Assembly: GCA_022813625.1 (NCBI GenBank) | Contig: JAKLMB010000004.1 | Coordinates: 1,178,001 to 1,242,000, forward strand | DNA from: Aaosphaeria pasadenensis | Taxonomy: Eukaryota > Ascomycota > Dothideomycetes > Pleosporales | Reading direction: 5' to 3' | Length of the DNA stretch: 64,000 nucleotides | Part shown: one piece after another, positions 10,604-19,942 of the stretch | Position numbering within the stretch: the first letter of the stretch is position 1 | Layout: each line of letters begins with the position of its first letter | Translations under genes and position numbers: made by a program | Notes under the pieces: generated by a model | Seen by the model: the letters and a program-made list of their open reading frames with translations, nothing else | Told to the model about the DNA's origin: nothing | Databases searched by the model: none

Positions 10604-12424
10604 TTACAACTTCATGCCCAAAGCCTTGTGCACCCTCAGCGCCTGTCGGATGGAAAGATCCAACATGATCTCCTCGCTACCACCGGGGATGGCGTAGGCC
10701 CTGACATCCCTGTACAGGCGCTCGACCTTCGCGCCCTGTCCACCGCGGCTGTAACTCAGACCACCGAAAATCTGGCTAGCCTCGCGAGCGCAGAACTCGA
10801 AAGTTGTCGTCGACTGAGCCTTGAGAGAGGCGATGGCGCCACCGAGCTTCAGCATGGCCTCCATCTCGCCCATGCGCTGGCACTGGAAGATGAGGTTCTC
10901 GAGCCAGTTGTATGAGGCCTCGATCTGGCGGGCCATGTGTGCGAGCTTGAGGCGGATGACGGGGTGGTCTATGAGGCGCTTGCCAAAGGTGCGGCGCTTG
11001 TGTGCGTACTTGATGGACTCCTCGTAGCAGACGCGGGAGAAGCGGATGCACTGAATGATGATGCCGATGCGCTCGTGGTTGAAGTTGGTCATGACGACCT
11101 TGAAGCCCTGGTTCTCCTTTCCGATGAGGTTCTCGACGGGCACCTTGACGTCCTCGAAGGTGATGTAGGTGGTGCCGCTGCTCCACACGCCCTGGCAGTC
11201 CATCTTGCGCGTGGAGACGCCGCCGGCGCTGCGCTCGATGAGGAGCACGGACACGCCGTTCATGCCCTCGCCGCCGGTGCGGACGGCAGTCGTGAAGTAG
11301 TCCGACCAGATGCCGTTGGTGATCCACTTCTTCTCGCCGTTGACGATGTAGTGCTTGCCGTCCTCGGAAAGCTTGGCTTCACATGTCAAATTCGCGACGT
11401 CGCTACCGGCGTCTAAAGTAACGTGCATTAGCGTGACATGGTCATTTGGGTAGACTCTGGGGTTTCTGGGGGAAACTTACCCGGTTCGGTGATTGCGAGA
11501 CAGATGCGCTTCTCGCCGCTGAGCAGCTCAGGCAGGATTCGCTTGACCAAAGGCTTCTTGCCGAATTTCACAAGAGGCGGGCATCCAATACCATAACCAC
11601 CGATAAGATTCCAGACAAGACCTCCGCTGCCAGAGCGAGACAGCTCGTCCGTGATGATCATCTCGTGGAAGAGATCCCACTTCTCGACCGGCACGCTCTT
11701 GACGTGGTTTGTTGTGAATTCTTTGGGGTAGTGCACGCCGAGCAGACCGGCCAGGTATCCTCGCTCGCCCATGTCTCGGAAGATCTCGTCGGGCACCTTC
11801 TTCGCCTCGTCCCATTCGGTCACGTTGGGCATGATCTTCTCTTCGACCCATTGGCGGACTTCATCGCGGAGCGCGGCGTGGGTTTCGTTCATGTAGGGAG
11901 AGTGGTACTACAGAGAGTTAGGTTTGTCTTAGATTTGTGTCGACTGCAATGACTTACAGATTGATACCATGATGGATCAGCATAAGGAACGAGGTCACCG
12001 TATGGGTCCAATGCCTCAAACTCCTCCTCCGCAGCCTCCGTAGGCTGAGGCGCAACGACACCGGGCTCTGCCTTTGGCTTAACGACCTCCTTCTTCGGTG
12101 CTGGCGGCGGCGGTGGGGGTGCTGCTGGGACGGCTTTTGAGTCTAACGAGCCGATTTGAAGCTTCTGGTACTTCTTGAGGATGCTCTCGTTATGGTATTT
12201 CCAGAATTGCTTGGATGCATCCTTGCCGGCGACGCGCTGGAGGACTGTAGAGACTGTGAGCGTATGATTCGGTATCGTGGAATCGTTCGGTGCTTACTCT
12301 TCTTGCCGCCTGGGTGCTCGTCTTGGAACTTGGTGACGTCGTACACGTCCTCGTCGACAACGATCCAGAGGCTGTCACCCTTGTTATGCGACGCCACGTC
12401 GGCGGTTGAGTATCGCGCAGACAT
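10604..12424 (-). CDS. cytochrome b5-acyl-CoA dehydrogenase fusion protein
   Basis: Exons are 12298-12424, 11958-12244, 11481-11907 and 10604-11412, with introns of 53, 50 and 68 bp; the protein is 549 aa. The N-terminus is a cytochrome b5 heme-binding domain (residues about 1-75): WIVVDEDVYDVTKF, the first heme ligand in DEHPGGKK and the second in FWKYHNE. A Pro/Lys linker (AAPPPPPPAPKKE) leads to a complete acyl-CoA dehydrogenase domain. Visible landmarks are the signature CLAITEPDAGSDVANL (across an intron), NGEKKWITNG, FGKRLIDHPVIRLKLA, QIFGGLSYSRGG and RDVRAYAIPGGSEEIM. ACADs are FAD enzymes that desaturate acyl-CoA at C2-C3. The b5 domain suggests electrons pass through heme, but the acceptor and substrate are unknown. 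No targeting peptide or C-terminal SKL is seen. The gene sits intact between two decayed accessory blocks. Confidence 0.94.
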
Positions 12425-13781
12425 CTTGTGGACTGAGTATGTAATGAGATAGGTACAAGGAGAGTGAAAGACGTATCAGAGAAGAGACAATACAGATCAA
12501 AAAAGAAACAAGAAGCAATGGCAGGTCCGGGGATTATAAGCAAGCAATAGTGCCCCGGGGAACATGGTGTCTTTCACATGCGAAACAGCCAACGCTGTCT
12601 CTAGCCCTCCTAGTGCCAAGGCAACCCCGGACTTAGAGCTTCTTTCTGACCAGACTGGGGATTGCCATCCTTTTTCTTTTGGATGACGCGCTAGACAGTT
12701 GTGTTCCCCGATCTCGTGAACACAATACGAAGGCTGTCATTGGTGCTTGGTTGCGGCTCAGCTCGGCTGGACGTCATGCCGAGGCATCGCCACTTTGGGA
12801 AAGTGCACGTGGCCTCATTTTCACAAGCTGAGAGTACTTGGTTACAATGTCACTCCATACATAACACATGATTATTTGATTACTCCGTGGGCATTAGTTT
12901 CAGGAGTTGTGTCGGATGTGGGGAAAGTGGAGTTGCGGCTTTAATATAACATCCCCAGGAAATTCTCTTGAAGGGGAACAGTCAATATTTTGGTGCGATA
13001 CGTGTAGACGGCTCCTGAGATTCTCATAACAACATTGTGAACGGGTTACAGCTATGGATGTTTGTTGTAATCGCCATCAGAATAGAGCAGGTTAAACTTG
13101 CCTTTTCGATTCCTTTGTCGGCTTGATGTCTCTTCCCAGCCTTCTGAAAACTCCCAATTACCAAAAAGGTAGAAACACGTGACCGATCAAGAGGTCCTTA
13201 TAGACTGCATTACACAATAACAACAAAACTACCTACTCACAGAAAGTAGGCAATGTGTCAAAAATAACCAATCACGGTCATTTGATTACACCGGTTGCCA
13301 GAAATATTATAATCTTCCGTGGGTAAGTCATAGATTAACATTCTCGTGTCGGAAAGGCTGTGTGTTGTTGCTATAAACTAAATTACTTTGAACTGGCTTG
13401 GACAACATTGATTCCCACTTACATTGTCGCTACTGTTACGGCATCAATTAGGCTATGTAAAGGACAAGTTTTTGACCAAGTCGCGGACAAGTAGCGGATA
13501 AGTAGCGGACAAGACACAAGGGACGATGATTTTTTTATAAGACATAAAATCCCTCATTTTCATTGTGGTGACCTAAATATACAAAAAGAAACACATGCAT
13601 TCGAGCAATTGACTGATAATTGAGATTGAATCATCAACTCTGCTTCGACAGTGGGATACGACTCTTCAGAATTGGCTGTTGTGTTGGTGCTTCAGGTGGT
13701 CTAGCACGTCCTGCCGATGCGGGCGACCTCATATGATTGCAAAGTAGGGCTGGACCATTTGCATTGAGGGGCAGATGGATA
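12425..13781. other. upstream region of the fusion gene; no supported gene
   Basis: About 1.3 kb with no convincing coding frame. It becomes AT-rich towards 13 kb and contains a short run of GCGGACAAGTA-like repeats (about 13465-13510) before the His-Me fragment. Confidence 0.5.
13465..13512 (+). repeat. short AGTAGCGGACA tandem repeat
   Basis: About four imperfect units of (A)AGT(A/C)GCGGA(C/T)A follow one another. The array lies at the left edge of the second accessory block and resembles the arrays beside family X copy 1 in style, not in sequence. Confidence 0.55.
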
Positions 13782-14155
13782 TTAGGTGGTACTGTATTGA
13801 GATATGCGATCTTCTCTTGCTGCCAGCTCTTGCGCCATGGTCTTGTTCGCCCCTGTCGTGCAAGGTGGACTCTGGTTACATTGGCATGCTCGACCCTTCT
13901 GACATCGGTTCCGACGTATATTGTTACCAATGGGCTCGAGAACAACGTGGGATGGTTCCACACAATGCTTGTTGCCACATAGATGGGAAACCGACAAAGT
14001 GTCCGATATCTCGGACTGAAGCTGTTGTACGGTCTCAAACATTCCCACTCCGATGGCGAGGACGACGTTCGAACACAGGTCTACTCTCCAATGAGAGGAG
14101 CAATGAGTTGGATGCCCTTGGCTGTCGTTCAATGCATGGTCGCAATGTAAGATGA
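13782..14155 (-). pseudogene. His-Me finger homing-endonuclease-like fragment (copy C)
   Basis: An open frame carries the zinc-binding loop core of the I-PpoI-like His-Me finger family. HCSSHWRVDLC is followed by SHLCGNKHCVEPSHVVLEP and then CQKGRACQCNQSPPC. The first motif holds the expected catalytic His and a Cys, Cys, His zinc set; the second holds four Cys of a second zinc site. These roles come from I-PpoI and were not tested here. There is no ATG near the 5' end and the N-terminal part found in copy A is missing, so this is a C-terminal fragment. It is the only copy in the window with a full set of zinc ligands. Confidence 0.65.
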
Positions 14156-14308
14156 ATCACTTGCGATCGAAACCGCTTTTCAAAGACGTTTCGTTATCAG
14201 TGTTTCGCTCCTTCTCACCCACATACCTTAGGGAGGCAGCCATACAACACAGGAAGAAGGCAAGCACGCTAAAGCACGCGCAACCCGGCTTGACGCACCA
14301 GAATTAAG

Positions 14309-15008
14309 ATGTCTACATCCCCCTTTCTGCGTGTCTTCTCTTCAATCCTCTTTCACTCCGCTATCATTCACCCCACCTTTCAACCTCCTTCACTCTCCTT
14401 CACTCCATCAACTGAAAATAATGGACAGGCACATAATGAGCCGACAGTCGGCTCAAAACGAAGACGGATCGAAATCTCCGATGACGACGAACTCGGTTCC
14501 ATACTCAACCCCATCACTGTCGACAGCGACGATGATTCGACCGTGAACTCCGTCTTGGAGGTAAAAAGAGAGCGAAAAAACCCCGTCGTCGTCAAGCAGG
14601 AGACTTCTCCATCATCCCCATTCGTCAAGAACGAGCGCAGCAATGTTGTCGTCAAACATGAGGCTTCTCCTGAGACTTCTCCATCACCTCCGCTCGGCAA
14701 GAACGATACCTTGGGTTTCATTTTTCATCCTCCACGAGACTACCCATCATTCAAAGATTCTACAAACTTTATCGTTGCAAAACCACTCTGTAGTAGGGAA
14801 ACACTTCTTTGAAGAAGACACGCCCATCGAAATCCACCCTTCACAGGCGACGAAGGGCCCTGGATGGCAAAGAAGCGGAGCGAGAAAGGAAAGATACGAA
14901 GTGATGGCGAGAAATGCGACCAGCGAGAAACCCTATATTCCAGGCAGGGAGGATGGAGAACGAGAGGTACATCTACTTGGACAGGCAAGGATTCTTGCGG
15001 GACATTAA
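14309..15008 (+). pseudogene. His-Me finger endonuclease-like gene, N-terminal part (copy A)
   Basis: The frame from ATG 14309 to 14812 encodes an N-terminus with a basic KRRR nuclear-localisation-like stretch, acidic patches (ISDDDE, VDSDDD), and three VK-x-E words fitting the SUMO-site consensus. It ends in HPPRDYPSFKDSTNF. The continuation (SVVGKHFFEEDTPIEIHP) is in another frame, open to 15008. The same block, DSTNF-like followed by VVGKHYF, precedes the zinc-loop part in copy B, which shows these are pieces of one gene. The change of frame near 14750-14812 could be a frameshift or an unrecognised intron; I favour a frameshift. No zinc-loop region follows, because family X copy 2 begins instead. 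Confidence 0.5.
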
Positions 15009-15070
15009 ACCGGCAGGCTTGATGAGGGTGGTGATGGTGGGAAGTGTAAGAGTTTCTACTCCAACCTTGA

Positions 15071-15898
15071 AACTTTGCTAATCTATATAGTACAGCAACA
15101 GTAAAGAACACGTTCATAAGCGTCGCCCATTACTTTCGATTTCATCAGATCTCTATGGCTATCTTTTCAAACTTTACAAGGGCCTCCCGGCGGCAAGCGC
15201 AGAGTATGCAGCTAGGAAGAGAAAGTTCGATCACAAACTGCGGAATTGGCAGACCAGCTGCACGCAAGTAAATCGTTGCTCCCCTTTTCAACTTCCGTGA
15301 CAGAGTTGACAGTGACAGCTTGCTTGCGCTTAACAATGGTCTTAGTATCATTTCATGGTCTATCACTAACTCACGCTTGATAGCTACCTCTTCCCTCGTG
15401 TCCGCACGCTATATGAAAACAAACTCGAAGAGAACCCACCTGTCGACATAATCAAGATCACAAAGAAAGCTCGATATGCGATGCTCAAGAATATGTGGCC
15501 TACAGATGTGCACCGGCGTATGACGATAGCCCACAGGATGTATCGTCCCTTTGCAGCTTACGTCGACTTTGACGCCATATTCAATACGCCAGACACAACA
15601 CCACCAGAAGTTTTTGGACCTCAGTCGCCGCTGGTGGAACTATATCAAGCATTGTTGGATCCTTGGCATGGAAGACTCGATCAGGATTCGGTTGCCACCT
15701 CGGATTCGTGACGGTGGTTACGGAGCTCGTTCGAAGGACTACACGTTCTTTGACTACTGGAGAGCGATGACGAAGCAACCCGACTTTGTGAAGCCGCCGC
15801 AGATTGAGGACCTCCCGGTTCTCATGGACCGAGAGGAGGTGGGAGCACTGGCCAGCGAGGACGCTGATCGCGTTCCTGAGTTCGATGACGATGAGTGA
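15071..15898 (+). pseudogene. family X copy 2: frameshifted homologue of copy 1
   Basis: The plus-strand segment reads FISVAHYFRFHQIS, then in another frame LYKGLPAASAEY and RNWQTSC, and after an intron at the same site as in copy 1 ITKKARYAMLKNMWPTDVH, YRPFAAYVDFDAIF, and finally in a third frame NYIKHCWILGMEDSIRIRLP, FFDYW and PPQIEDLP, ending in an acidic tail at 15898. At least two frameshifts are needed, one near 15160 and one near 15600. Where copy 1 has stop codons, this copy has lysines. Its 5' exon is not convincingly present. It lies between endonuclease fragments A and B, on the opposite strand to copy 1. Confidence 0.6.
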
Positions 15899-16035
15899 GG
15901 ATGCCAATCACTCTTAACAATCTATTCTATCAATTCATGAGATCTTTCGGGTATAGGGAATTTCTTCAGCCTATGATCTCATCTTTTCGGGCGTCGACGT
16001 CGACCCAGCGGAGTCCAGCAGTTTCGTGGATTCAC

Positions 16036-16082
16036 ATTTCACTTTTCTATTCACTTTTCTATTCACTTTTCGATTCACTTTT
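16036..16082 (+). repeat. TTCACTTTTCTA tandem repeat
   Basis: About four adjacent 12-bp units with one or two changes lie between family X copy 2 and endonuclease copy B. Confidence 0.75.
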
Positions 16083-16116
16083 ATATGGAGAACGGGCTTT
16101 ATTATCTATTTATCAT

Positions 16117-16936
16117 TTGGGTAACCTTTACCACACGGTCAATGCTGATGGTACACGCTGTTCATGCTTATAGAAAGTTAACCTATGTGCTAACTTAGAT
16201 ACTACGATTAGTGTGGGAATACTCACCGGTGTCAACCACCTGAGAGACGCCTATCACTTAGAGATTCTACAAACTATACCGTTGCGTGGAAACGCCCCTG
16301 TAGTCGGGAAACATTACTTTCAAGGAGTTCCATTGGTCTATTGTATCCTCGATAACCCCCCATTCCTTTCATCGAGTAACAATGTGGGCATATACTGCGG
16401 CCAGGATCTTCAGCACTCTCAATTAACTTTGGCATTCGATTGTTCACGATCCCCTCCCCCCCGACTACAACCACACGGTTGATGCTGACGGAACACACTG
16501 CTCAAGCTTATGGAGAGTGGACCTGTGTGCCAATCTCATCATCGGGATTGGTGTCGGAATGTTCACCAGCGTCGACCATCTCCGGGACCAAATGTTCAAC
16601 TTTGTGAATGCATCGCATCTGTATGGTAACAAGGAATGCATCGAACCGGCTCACTTGATTCTTGAGCCTGTCGCTGTAAACAATCGCCGTATACCATGCC
16701 ACCAGAAACGATCGTGCACCTGCCAGCAAGCACCCAAGTGCATAACCACCGCCACCAAGACCAACAAGGAATGTTTGCGCGAGCAGGAATCACATATGCT
16801 CACGTACACAATGACATTTTGTCCATTTGCTGGAGACTGTGGTTGGCAATGTCCAACGCTCCGCCCACACGAAATCTCTCGCATCGGACAAGATGCCATA
16901 GACCATTTACAACACCAACACCATGGCGAGTATTGA
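16117..16936 (+). pseudogene. His-Me finger endonuclease-like gene, rearranged C-terminal part (copy B)
   Basis: The order here is scrambled. Positions 16135-16250 hold a worn copy of the zinc-loop entry with a stop codon (NADGTRCSCL, stop, KVNLCANL). Then 16250-16360 has the middle block (RGNAPVVGKHYFQGVPL). Then 16468-16936 has a better zinc-loop copy (DADGTHCSSLWRVDLCAN, GIGVGMFTSVDHLRD, ASHLYGNKECIEPAHLILEP, CHQKRSCTCQQAPKC). In the last motif the first zinc Cys is replaced by Tyr (SHLY instead of SHLC). A frame change falls next to a C-homopolymer at about 16451-16468. The locus is therefore a partial tandem duplication and very probably non-functional. Confidence 0.6.
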
Positions 16937-17144
16937 TTCTACCCTCAGACGTCTTGCCAGTATCATACCGTTGTCCTTTCAGAGACGGATAGGAGTCTTG
17001 TAGGATATCCTACACAGTTATCCCGCCGTTGTCACGCACTTGTCATGCATTCGTTTTACAGTCGAGGGGGAACCGTGAACGATCGAATGCATTCGTGGAT
17101 GAAGCAGAAGAATCAGGTTCCAAAGGCCCCTTCCTTAGGGAGGG

Positions 17145-17632
17145 ACATTATGGATTCGGAAGTAGTAAGCGATAATCACGATTGCTGCATTGGGCTTGGC
17201 TGTGTGGGCATTAGCAGATGCAAAGGTATGTTATGATGGAATGGATCGTGTTACTATCGTCGCCTGGCATATCGGGTCAGCCAGACAAAGAGAGGCTACC
17301 CGTCAAGGCAGGAGCCACCTAGTGCCTCGAAAGCAATTCCACACATGAAAGAATATCATACCAGGTATGTGAGTCACTCTATCATCACAGGTCCTTGTCA
17401 GATACACATATGAGCTGTCGGTGTAGCTGATGACTACGGCGCATGGCTACTTGTGCGGTAGCCGTCCAGCATCCCAACACTACTGATTGTATGCATCTCC
17501 TGCTCTGTAGCCCCGGTCTGTGGCGCAAACAGTTGCTCGCGCGGCTCGTTTCAAGTCATCTCTTCGCCAGGGCCCTTTTTCTCATCTGACGACGCGATCT
17601 TGCTGGTTGTCTATCGTAGAATGATAAGACAC
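17145..17632 (-). pseudogene. family X copy 3: 5' fragment
   Basis: Nucleotide similarity to the 5' half of copy 1 is obvious on the same strand. Both open with GTG TCT TAT followed by a similar STI-NQQ reading, and both keep an AATGG-like exon 2 (IVIIAYYFRIHNV versus LIIVAHYFRVHHI). Copy 3 hits an in-frame TGA after about 14 codons and lacks the 3' half. It confirms that the family was mobile or duplicated in this region. Confidence 0.5.
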
Positions 17633-17715
17633 GTGAAGTCACCCGGATCGCGGAGATGGAAGAAAACGGGAATGACGGGATGTATTGTTGTGCGTGATAT
17701 GGAACGAAGTCGAAG

Positions 17716-17791
17716 GGATAGAGGGAACTCGAGAGGATAGAGGGAACTCGAGAGGATAGAGGGAACTCGAGAGGATAGAGGGAACTCGAGA
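17716..17791 (+). repeat. four 19-bp tandem units GGATAGAGGGAACTCGAGA
   Basis: The four units are identical and adjacent. A more degenerate version of the same word (GGATAGA, GGATGGAGCGAAGTCGAGG) lies at the matching place right of copy 1 (about 9.18-9.31 kb). This suggests that the array amplified after duplication of the block. Confidence 0.85.
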
Positions 17792-18722
17792 GGATGGAGG
17801 AGTGAGAGACAGGCTGTCACCAGCCAAGGTGAAGGCAAGTGGAAAAGCCTAGTTGGCACACATCTTGAACTTCGACCTATTCACCGCTCTTTAAGTAGCC
17901 CGCTACATTCCAAGAGTTTAAGGGCGGTGTAATGTCCACGTTTGATACCTAATAGATTTACCTTTTTCTTTGGGTTGCTATTGCGTGCGTTGTGTACCCT
18001 CTTCATCCATCCTCACTGCCTCTATTATAGAACCTGGGTAGTAGCTCCTCGTCATCTCGGCCGGGTCAACGATATTATGGACATCTTCGATCGGTGTTGG
18101 TTGGATGAAGAATGATTGTAGAGTTCAGGTCTTCTGAGCAGGATTTGTCGCTGGAGCCGGGCTGTCGTCCACTGACCTCTGAAAGAAAATTGACAAGGGC
18201 GGTTCTTGTGTGAGAGTGTTGTGTGGGAGTGTTGTGAGAGTGTTGTAAGAGTGTTCTGAGAGTGTTGTGAGAAAGTGTTATGAGAAAGTGTTGTGAGAGT
18301 GTTGTGAGAGGGTGTTGTGAGAGGGTGTTGTGAGAGGGTGTTGTGAGAGTGTTGTAAGAGGTGGCAGGTGTTGTGAGAGGGGGGAGAGTGTTGTGAGTGA
18401 GAGAATGTATTGTAAGCTCCTCTGTCTCCTCGAGGTCTTCAATGCCGCTTCAGGTTGTAAAACTGAGCTTTTGCTGTCTATCTTATCTACCTACTGATTG
18501 CAGGACGTCCCTGTGAGTGACGTTTCCTTACTACAGAGGCATTTCCATGCAACGATACAGTCCGTAGAACTCCTCAATTATAAGCTTGGTGGTTAATCAC
18601 GCGGGCGAGGAATTTGAAATGAAGATTTGTTCATGAGTAGATGTATTTTCGAGTGGCGTATGTAACGCCCTGTCCTTCGAACGTCAACCTGAATACCAAG
18701 TCTGTCGCCGTGACATTCAGCC
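17792..18722. other. non-coding stretch with microsatellite
   Basis: Apart from the GAGTGTTGTGA array nothing is supported here. Only short overlapping frames without motifs occur. Confidence 0.5.
18195..18410 (+). repeat. GAGTGTTGTGA microsatellite-like array
   Basis: About 20 imperfect repeats of GAG(A)GTGTTGTGA run through more than 200 bp with no coding potential. Confidence 0.8.
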
Positions 18723-19222
18723 CTAGACGTCTGGTGACTGTTGAGCCGCAGATCCTTCGTGGTCCGCTGCCACACCTTCCTGATCCTGCTCGTCTATCGT
18801 GTAACCCGCTCCTCTGTCCGCCATGAAAGCTTTGAGATCATCAATGGCTCGATTGAATGGTGTAGTATCGATGTCTTCCCAATCTGCCCCAAACTTCTCA
18901 CGACCCATCGCGTTGTGTTCCTTGATGGACTTCCACTTCAGTTTTATCAAGTCCAAAATAGTATTTGACGTATCAACGACGATGGTGTCCACATTCTCCT
19001 AAGTAGTGACTTTAGAACACATGTACTAGGCCGGGAAACAGGGTTGGGAACACTTACATGTGTTGTGACTGCAGCTGCAGGTCCAAGCGTCTGAAGCCTG
19101 TTCTGCTCTGCGACCCTAGTTACAAGAAGACTGAGTAAGGTCTGGATCATGAAGTATTGGAGTCCAACGGCTCGGGCGAGCTCCTGCTGCGTCGTCTCCT
19201 CGGGAGTGAGCTCTTCTTCCAT
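18723..19222 (-). CDS. hypothetical protein, 146 aa
   Basis: Exons are 19058-19222 and 18723-18998 with a 59-bp intron (GTAAGTG...TTAG), joined in phase 0. The ATG at 19222 starts MEEELTPEETTQQELARAVG, followed by a Leu-rich helical stretch (QYFMIQTLLSLLVTRV), an Ala/Gly turn, a helical segment (NTILDLIKLKWKSIKEH) and a polar acidic C-terminus. There is no signal peptide and no recognised domain. The clean splice sites and composition support a real gene. It sits between the decayed block and the giant gene, and may be lineage-specific. Confidence 0.65.
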
Positions 19223-19942
19223 GTTGGTGGATTGAAGGTTTCGCTTGGGGGAGGAGATGAATAGTTGATTCTCTCTTGAGTGGGAGGTTGGTGTAGGTGT
19301 AAGAGAGCAGAGAAGTATGCGGATTGCTTGTTTTTGGGTGGTTCGATCGAGGTGAAGGTAGACGTCGTGGTGAGGACGAGATGGGATTGGATGGATATTG
19401 ACTTACTACTACCATACTTTCGTCCGTGAGCTTATACGATGTACACTCGAATGGAATAACATGCTGTAAATCTGGCGCGACGGCTGATAAATAAACTTAA
19501 TTGATTTTCAACTCCTAAACTACGCTTCTAATAAAACAAGAACCAATTTCATAACCCCCTCCTTCTAATTCATAAAACAAACTATGCGCCAACTACGCTG
19601 TCAAGCTCCTCATCGCCCTTCCTCTGCAAATGAACTTTAGGCTGGATTGCGTTGCAATGTATTTGACGCCCATATGACAGAAGGAGATCTCAACAAGAAA
19701 AGAAGAGAGCAGCTGTAGTCATGAAATATAAGTATCGGGTTGACTGTACAACATCATCAATTCTTGCACCAACAAGGTAGAAAATCAAAATAAAGAGCGA
19801 AGAGGTACCCTGTACAGGGTGAAAGAACTGCATCGTCAAAGAACGCTAGACGCAGAACATTGAGGACAAGAAGCAAAACAAATAAAACAATGAACAGAAC
19901 ACTAAACTCCTTGACAGTGGACGCAAAGTCTTGCACCGTCAC
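19223..19942. other. intergenic region downstream of the giant gene
   Basis: About 720 bp hold the upstream region of the hypothetical gene and the 3' flank of the giant gene. Nothing else was seen. Confidence 0.5.

Noticed and set aside
10937..11416. Plus-strand 159-codon frame opposite the ACAD gene
   Set aside because: It is the antisense shadow of a high-GC coding exon with clear family motifs on the minus strand.
18195..18410. GAGTGTTGTGA array considered as CRISPR or regulatory array
   Set aside because: Units are contiguous without unique spacers, and the genome is eukaryotic. It is an ordinary degenerate satellite.
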